Shown piece by piece: positions 6,301 to 8,258 of a DNA stretch of 8,258 bases (the first letter of the stretch is position 1; each line of letters opens with the position of its first letter). A model generated the notes under the pieces. It did no database searches, was not told the DNA's origin, and saw only the letters and a program-made list of their open reading frames with translations. Origin of the DNA: DAIPHL01 sp036771375 (GTDB taxonomy: Bacteria > Synergistota > Synergistia > Synergistales > Synergistaceae); contig DAIPHL010000106.1 in assembly GCA_036771375.1 (NCBI GenBank), positions 1 through 8,258 on the forward strand. The letters are read 5' to 3'. The position numbers were made by a program, and so were the translations under genes.

Positions 6301-7512
6301 TCAATCGAAAATGCCCAGCCTTCGTATGGTCTCCATATCCTTGTCGCCTCGACCGGAGAGACAGACGAGGATTTTCTTGTCGCTTGGCTCGCCGGCCGCG
6401 ATTCGCATGGCCGCAGCCAGTGCATGAGAGCTCTCGAGCGCCGGAATGATCCCCTCGGTGCGGCATAGGGCCTGAAACGCTTCGATGGCCTCCCTGTCGT
6501 TTGCATGGATGTATTCTCCGCGCCCGCTGTCCTTCAAAGCCGCGTGGGCAGGGCCGACCGAGGGGTAATCCAAACCTGACGCGATCGAGTAGACTTCGGC
6601 GGGCTCTCCTCTGTCGTCGGTCAGAACGTAGCTTCGGTAGCCGTGTATCACACCCGGTTTGCCCATCGTGATCGAAGCGGCGTGTTCACCGTAACCGAGG
6701 CCGCGTCCCGACGGTTCCACGCCGATCAACCGCACTTCCCGATCTTCGATGAACGCGGTGAACATCCCTATGGCGTTACTGCCGCCGCCGACGCAGGCGA
6801 CGACTGCGTCCGGGAGGGAGCCGGTCCGTTCCAGCATCTGCTCTCTCGCCTCTTCACCGATGACCCTTTGAAAATCCTGAACCATCGTCGGGTATGGATG
6901 AGGTCCGACGGCCGAGCCCAGCATGTAGAAAAGCTCTGAGTCCTCGGTCAGCGCCTGTAATGCCGCGTCTACTGCTTCTTTCAACGTTTTTTGTCCGTCG
7001 TTTACGGCGATTACCTTCGCGCCGAGCGCTTTCATGCGCAGCACGTTCGGAGCCTGGCGGGCGATGTCGACGGCGCCCATGTATATTTCGCATTCCATTT
7101 TCATCAATGCGGCCACCGTGGCGGTGGCGACCCCGTGCATACCGGCTCCCGTCTCCGCGATGATTCTTTTCTTCCCCATTCGACGTGCGAGAAGCGCCTG
7201 TCCGATGCAGTTGTTGATCTTATGGGCGCCCGTGTGATTCAAATCTTCCCTTTTCAGAAAGAGCGCGGCGCCTCCTGTCATGGAAGAGAGGTTTTTCGCT
7301 TCAAAGAGCGAGGAGGGGCGTCCGACATACTCTTTCAGCAGCTTCGTGTATTCTTCCCTGAACGTCGGGTCGTTTCTGCAATCCTCGTAGGCCGATGCGA
7401 CCTCCTGCATGACGGTCGCCATGTCCTTTGAGATATAGCTTCCGCCATACTCTCCGTAGCGATCGTTTTGCGGAAATCCTGCGATATCCTGGTTTTTAGT
7501 GAAGTAGTCCAC
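6301..7512 (-). CDS. trpB: Tryptophan synthase beta subunit (orphan trpB)
   Basis: PLP enzyme that condenses indole with L-serine to tryptophan, normally in a complex with TrpA. The GTG at 7510-7512 is chosen as start because a perfect AAAGGAGG (7520-7527) sits 7 nt before it. This gives 403 residues (MDYFTKNQDIAG...), the normal TrpB length. A TTG at 7615-7617 would add 35 residues not typical of the family, with its Shine-Dalgarno only 1-2 nt away. Numbering from the GTG, the PLP lysine is K98 in HTGAHKINN, the catalytic glutamate E120 in ETGAGMHGVA, the phosphate-binding GGGSN is 242-246, and GLDYPSVGP and LSGRGDKD are present, all of TrpB1 type. M125 replaces the usual Gln (E. coli Q114) in the substrate-carboxylate loop. 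No trpA or other trp gene adjoins. Expression is probably controlled by the Trp-codon leader upstream. TGA at 6301-6303. Confidence 0.95.
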   Translation of the reverse strand: MDYFTKNQDIAGFPQNDRYGEYGGSYISKDMATVMQEVASAYEDCRNDPTFREEYTKLLKEYVGRPSSLFEAKNLSSMTGGAALFLKREDLNHTGAHKINNCIGQALLARRMGKKRIIAETGAGMHGVATATVAALMKMECEIYMGAVDIARQAPNVLRMKALGAKVIAVNDGQKTLKEAVDAALQALTEDSELFYMLGSAVGPHPYPTMVQDFQRVIGEEAREQMLERTGSLPDAVVACVGGGSNAIGMFTAFIEDREVRLIGVEPSGRGLGYGEHAASITMGKPGVIHGYRSYVLTDDRGEPAEVYSIASGLDYPSVGPAHAALKDSGRGEYIHANDREAIEAFQALCRTEGIIPALESSHALAAAMRIAAGEPSDKKILVCLSGRGDKDMETIRRLGIFD

Positions 7513-7519
7513 GTTGCGT

Positions 7520-7527
7520 CCTCCTTT
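7520..7527 (-). promoter_or_regulatory. Ribosome binding site fixing the trpB start
   Basis: AAAGGAGG on the - strand, 7 nt before GTG 7510-7512. It decides for the GTG start over the upstream TTG at 7615-7617. Confidence 0.85.
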
Positions 7528-7601
7528 GATCTGTGCATAGAGCTTCGTGTTTATCGGAGCGTAGCGAAGTCCTGTATATGCTTCACTGCCGAAAGGCGCT
7601 T

Positions 7602-7625
7602 TCAGGTCATCCTGCAAACCTCCTC
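7602..7625 (-). promoter_or_regulatory. Strong Shine-Dalgarno before a two-codon ORF (ATG ACC TGA)
   Basis: On the - strand GAGGAGG (7625-7619) is placed 8 nt before ATG 7610-7608, but the frame closes after one more codon (ACC, then TGA 7604-7602). The region from terminator 2 to trpB (7513-7640) holds no other gene. A 4-bp hairpin CTCG-TTTTT-CGAG partly overlaps the Shine-Dalgarno. It could be a ribosome-loading site or minimal upstream ORF, the scar of a deleted gene start, or chance. Confidence 0.35.
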
Positions 7626-7640
7626 GAAAAACGAGTGTCG

Positions 7641-7679
7641 GATAAAATAAAAAAGAGGAGCAGCGCCTGCCCCTCTTTT
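7641..7679 (-). terminator. Second intrinsic terminator in the trpB leader
   Basis: On the - strand AAAAGAGG (7679-7672), G, GCAG, triloop GCG, CTGC, T, CCTCTTTT (7658-7651) form a 13-bp stem with one G-U pair, followed by TTATTTTATC. In the + direction the same stem has an A-C mismatch but is followed by TTTTATCGTCTTTTT, so weak bidirectional action is possible. It lies between the trp attenuator and trpB; unless disarmed it would block trpB transcription from the leader promoter. Confidence 0.85.
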
Positions 7680-7698
7680 ATCGTCTTTTTCGCTCAGG

Positions 7699-7744
7699 AA
7701 ACAAAAAGGGGGCCCGAAGGTTTTTCGATTCACCCTCGGGCCCC
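7699..7744 (-). terminator. trp attenuator terminator (strands 3:4)
   Basis: On the - strand GGGGCCCGAGGG (7744-7733), a 12-nt loop and CCTTCGGGCCCC (7720-7709) form a continuous 12-bp stem with one G-U wobble, followed by CTTTTTGTTT (7708-7699). It begins 30 nt after the leader-peptide stop, as expected of strands 3 and 4 of an attenuator. The + strand has no T-run after the stem, so it works on the trpB strand only. Confidence 0.92.
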
Positions 7745-7785
7745 GTCGGTCGGCCGACGAGAACCGTTGGGTGGCTAACGCCACC
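7731..7785 (-). promoter_or_regulatory. trp attenuator control stems (1:2 and candidate antiterminator 2:3)
   Basis: Strand 1 overlaps the Trp codons: GGTGGC (7785-7780) pairs with GCCACC (7775-7770) around loop GTTA, with the leader stop codon at the loop. Strand 2 can instead pair with strand 3: CACCC (7773-7769) with GGGTG (7735-7731), TCG (7760-7758) with CGA (7738-7736), and GGCC (7755-7752) with GGCC (7742-7739), with bulges. A local hairpin CGTCGG (7759-7754) / CCGACG (7749-7744) also competes for the base of the terminator. The 1:2 stem is clear. The exact antiterminator is inferred by hand without energy calculation. Confidence 0.65.
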
Positions 7786-7840
7786 ACCAGAAGCCATTCA
7801 AAGAAAAACGATCGATGTCGTGAGATCTCTCCATTTTCAC
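7775..7840 (-). CDS. trpL: trp operon leader peptide (TrpL-type)
   Basis: A 21-residue ORF ending FWWWR-stop: three tandem TGG codons at 7781-7789 directly before CGT and TAG (7777-7775). The GTG start at 7838-7840 has GAGGGG (7854-7849) 8 nt upstream; the in-frame ATG two codons later (7832-7834) is spaced too far from it. The product has no independent function expected. Its translation senses charged tRNA-Trp: a ribosome stalled at the Trp codons should free strand 2 for antitermination, while one reaching the stop covers strands 1 and 2 and lets the terminator form. The 1:2 stem and the intrinsic terminator follow immediately, then trpB, so position, codon content and RNA structure agree. 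Confidence 0.92.
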   Translation of the reverse strand: MKMERSHDIDRFSLNGFWWWR

Positions 7841-7861
7841 CAAGAAAACCCCTCTATTGCC

Positions 7862-7880
7862 TGAACTGGCGAATGAACTG
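7862..7880 (-). repeat. TGAACTG direct repeat at the trp transcription start
   Basis: TGAACTG occurs at 7862-7868 and again at 7874-7880 on the + strand (CAGTTCA twice on the transcribed direction), 12 bp apart. It starts at the expected transcription start of the leader, a usual place for a repressor site, but no regulator is identified. Confidence 0.4.
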
Positions 7881-7886
7881 TCGGGT

Positions 7887-7915
7887 ATGATACCATACTC
7901 GCATCCCTGCTGCAA
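7887..7915 (-). promoter_or_regulatory. Promoter of the trp leader and trpB
   Basis: On the - strand, -35 TTGCAG (7915-7910), 17-nt spacer, -10 TATCAT (7892-7887) with an extended -10 TG just before it (TGGTATCAT). Start expected near 7879-7881. The -10 lies in the dyad GGTATCATACC (7884-7894), which could be an operator. This gives a leader of about 370 nt before trpB. Confidence 0.75.
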
Positions 7916-7977
7916 TAGGGGGAAGCCTTTCCTCCTTTATTTTCACGGTGAACTTTTCTGATAAGGCCATTTATGAC

Positions 7978-8006
7978 TTGCAATACGAGGACAAGGTGTA
8001 TATAAT
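7978..8006 (+). promoter_or_regulatory. Promoter of tRNA-Gly
   Basis: TTGCAA (7978-7983), 17-nt spacer, TATAAT (8001-8006), a perfect -10. Transcription should start near 8013, about 11 nt before the tRNA. It diverges from the trp promoter, with 62 bp between the two -35 boxes; that stretch includes the dyad TTCACGGTGAA (7942-7952). Confidence 0.85.
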
Positions 8007-8023
8007 GACAGTCGTCGAAAAAA

Positions 8024-8099
8024 GCGGAAATAGCTCAGTTGGTAGAGCATTGGCTTCCCAAGCCAAGGGTCGCGGGTTCGAATCCCGTTTTCCGCTCCA
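8024..8099 (+). tRNA. tRNA-Gly (anticodon CCC)
   Basis: A 76-nt cloverleaf. Acceptor GCGGAAA (8024-8030) pairs with TTTCCGC (8089-8095), the D-arm is GCTC...GAGC, and the anticodon stem TTGGC/GCCAA encloses loop TTCCCAA with anticodon CCC, reading GGG. The T-arm GCGGG/CCCGT encloses TTCGAAT. The discriminator is T8096 and CCA is encoded at 8097-8099. It has its own promoter and terminator, so it is a single-gene transcription unit. Confidence 0.98.
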
Positions 8100-8110
8100 G
8101 AAATCGCAAG

Positions 8111-8142
8111 GGCTCGGGGGTCTGCCTCGAGCCTCTTTTTTT
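8111..8142 (+). terminator. Intrinsic terminator after tRNA-Gly
   Basis: GGCTCGGGG (8111-8119), loop GTCTG, CCTCGAGCC (8125-8133) form a 9-bp stem with one G-U pair, followed by TCTTTTTTT. Confidence 0.93.
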
Positions 8143-8193
8143 GTCCGCGTATCATATCGATATCGTGTTTTTTGTTTTACAAACGAGATTCAT

Positions 8194-8258
8194 GTGATCC
8201 GATATCGCAGCGTCGCAGAAGAGGACCTGTCGTCTTTTGTGGCGACGATGCGCAGACC
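8194..8258 (+). CDS. Start of an unidentified gene cut by the right edge
   Basis: GTG at 8194-8196 opens a frame that runs to the end of the window (21 codons seen). It begins MIRYRSVAEEDLSSFVATMRR. The IRYR...EEDL opening resembles the first strand and helix of GNAT acetyltransferases, but 21 residues are too few to assign a family. The ATG at 8192 is followed at once by TGA, and the ribosome site (CGAGA about 9 nt upstream) is weak. The 51 bp between the tRNA terminator and this start hold the palindrome ATATCGATAT (8154-8163). Start and function are both uncertain. Confidence 0.45.
   Translation, partial: MIRYRSVAEEDLSSFVATMRR

Noticed and set aside
6034..6506. Overlapping - strand ORFs of 81 and 154 codons in the trpB-racemase gap
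   Set aside because: They run through the possible terminator and the end of trpB, lack ribosome sites, and show no protein-like motif pattern.
7513..7617. TTG start at 7615-7617 that would lengthen TrpB by 35 residues
   Set aside because: Extension not typical of TrpB, Shine-Dalgarno too close to the TTG, and a perfect AAAGGAGG precedes GTG 7510-7512.
7513..7774. T-box riboswitch as the control element of trpB
   Set aside because: No T-box-like AGGGTGGNACCGCG sequence or stem I specifier arrangement is visible; the Trp-rich leader peptide explains the control better.
7943..8155. A 70-codon - strand ORF across the tRNA, reading GIRTRDPWLGKPMLYQLSYF
   Set aside because: This is the well-known spurious translation of the antisense of a tRNA gene; the tRNA cloverleaf, promoter and terminator explain the region.
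1..8258. CRISPR array, insertion sequence, phage or toxin genes
   Set aside because: No regularly spaced repeats, transposase motifs, terminal inverted repeats with target duplications, or phage-like genes were found.

Overview
The window looks like a chromosomal segment of a diderm, moderately GC-rich bacterium. Evidence for a Gram-negative envelope is direct: the 3' part of an LptA/OstA-type lipopolysaccharide-transport gene, lptB, and murJ lie head to tail. The combination with an ornithine-racemase-like enzyme would suit an amino-acid-fermenting lineage such as Synergistota, but that placement is inference from gene content only.

Left half (1-4775, all + strand): lptA (cut by the left edge), lptB, murJ and a secreted protein of unknown function are tightly packed. 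lptA and lptB are 4 bp apart, lptB and murJ overlap by 7 bp, and murJ overlaps the next gene by 4 bp, so they read as one translationally coupled envelope operon (LPS export plus lipid II flipping). A 55-residue Cys-rich zinc-ribbon gene and tsaD (tRNA t6A modification) follow in the same direction. A 117-bp convergent gap with a long imperfect hairpin separates tsaD from the next gene.

Middle (4893-7512, - strand): a fold-type-III PLP racemase of the alanine/ornithine racemase family, a 325-bp gene-poor gap, and trpB with no other trp gene beside it in this window.

The most interesting part is the roughly 370-nt leader of trpB (7513-7892, - strand). It contains a good extended -10 promoter and a 21-codon leader peptide with three consecutive Trp codons just before its stop. 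A strand-1:2 hairpin, a possible antiterminator and a strong intrinsic terminator follow, which is textbook trp attenuation. A second strong intrinsic terminator follows 20 nt after the U-tract of the first. The 3' arm and U-tract of terminator 1 are complementary to the 5' arm of terminator 2. I propose a relay attenuator: when terminator 1 fails to form, its freed 3' arm could pair with and disarm terminator 2; when terminator 1 forms, terminator 2 is free to act as a second lock.

Right end (+ strand): a tRNA-Gly(CCC) gene with its own consensus promoter, encoded CCA and intrinsic terminator, diverging from the trp leader. It is followed by the first 21 codons of a gene that runs off the edge. 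No CRISPR array, insertion sequence, phage gene or rRNA was seen.
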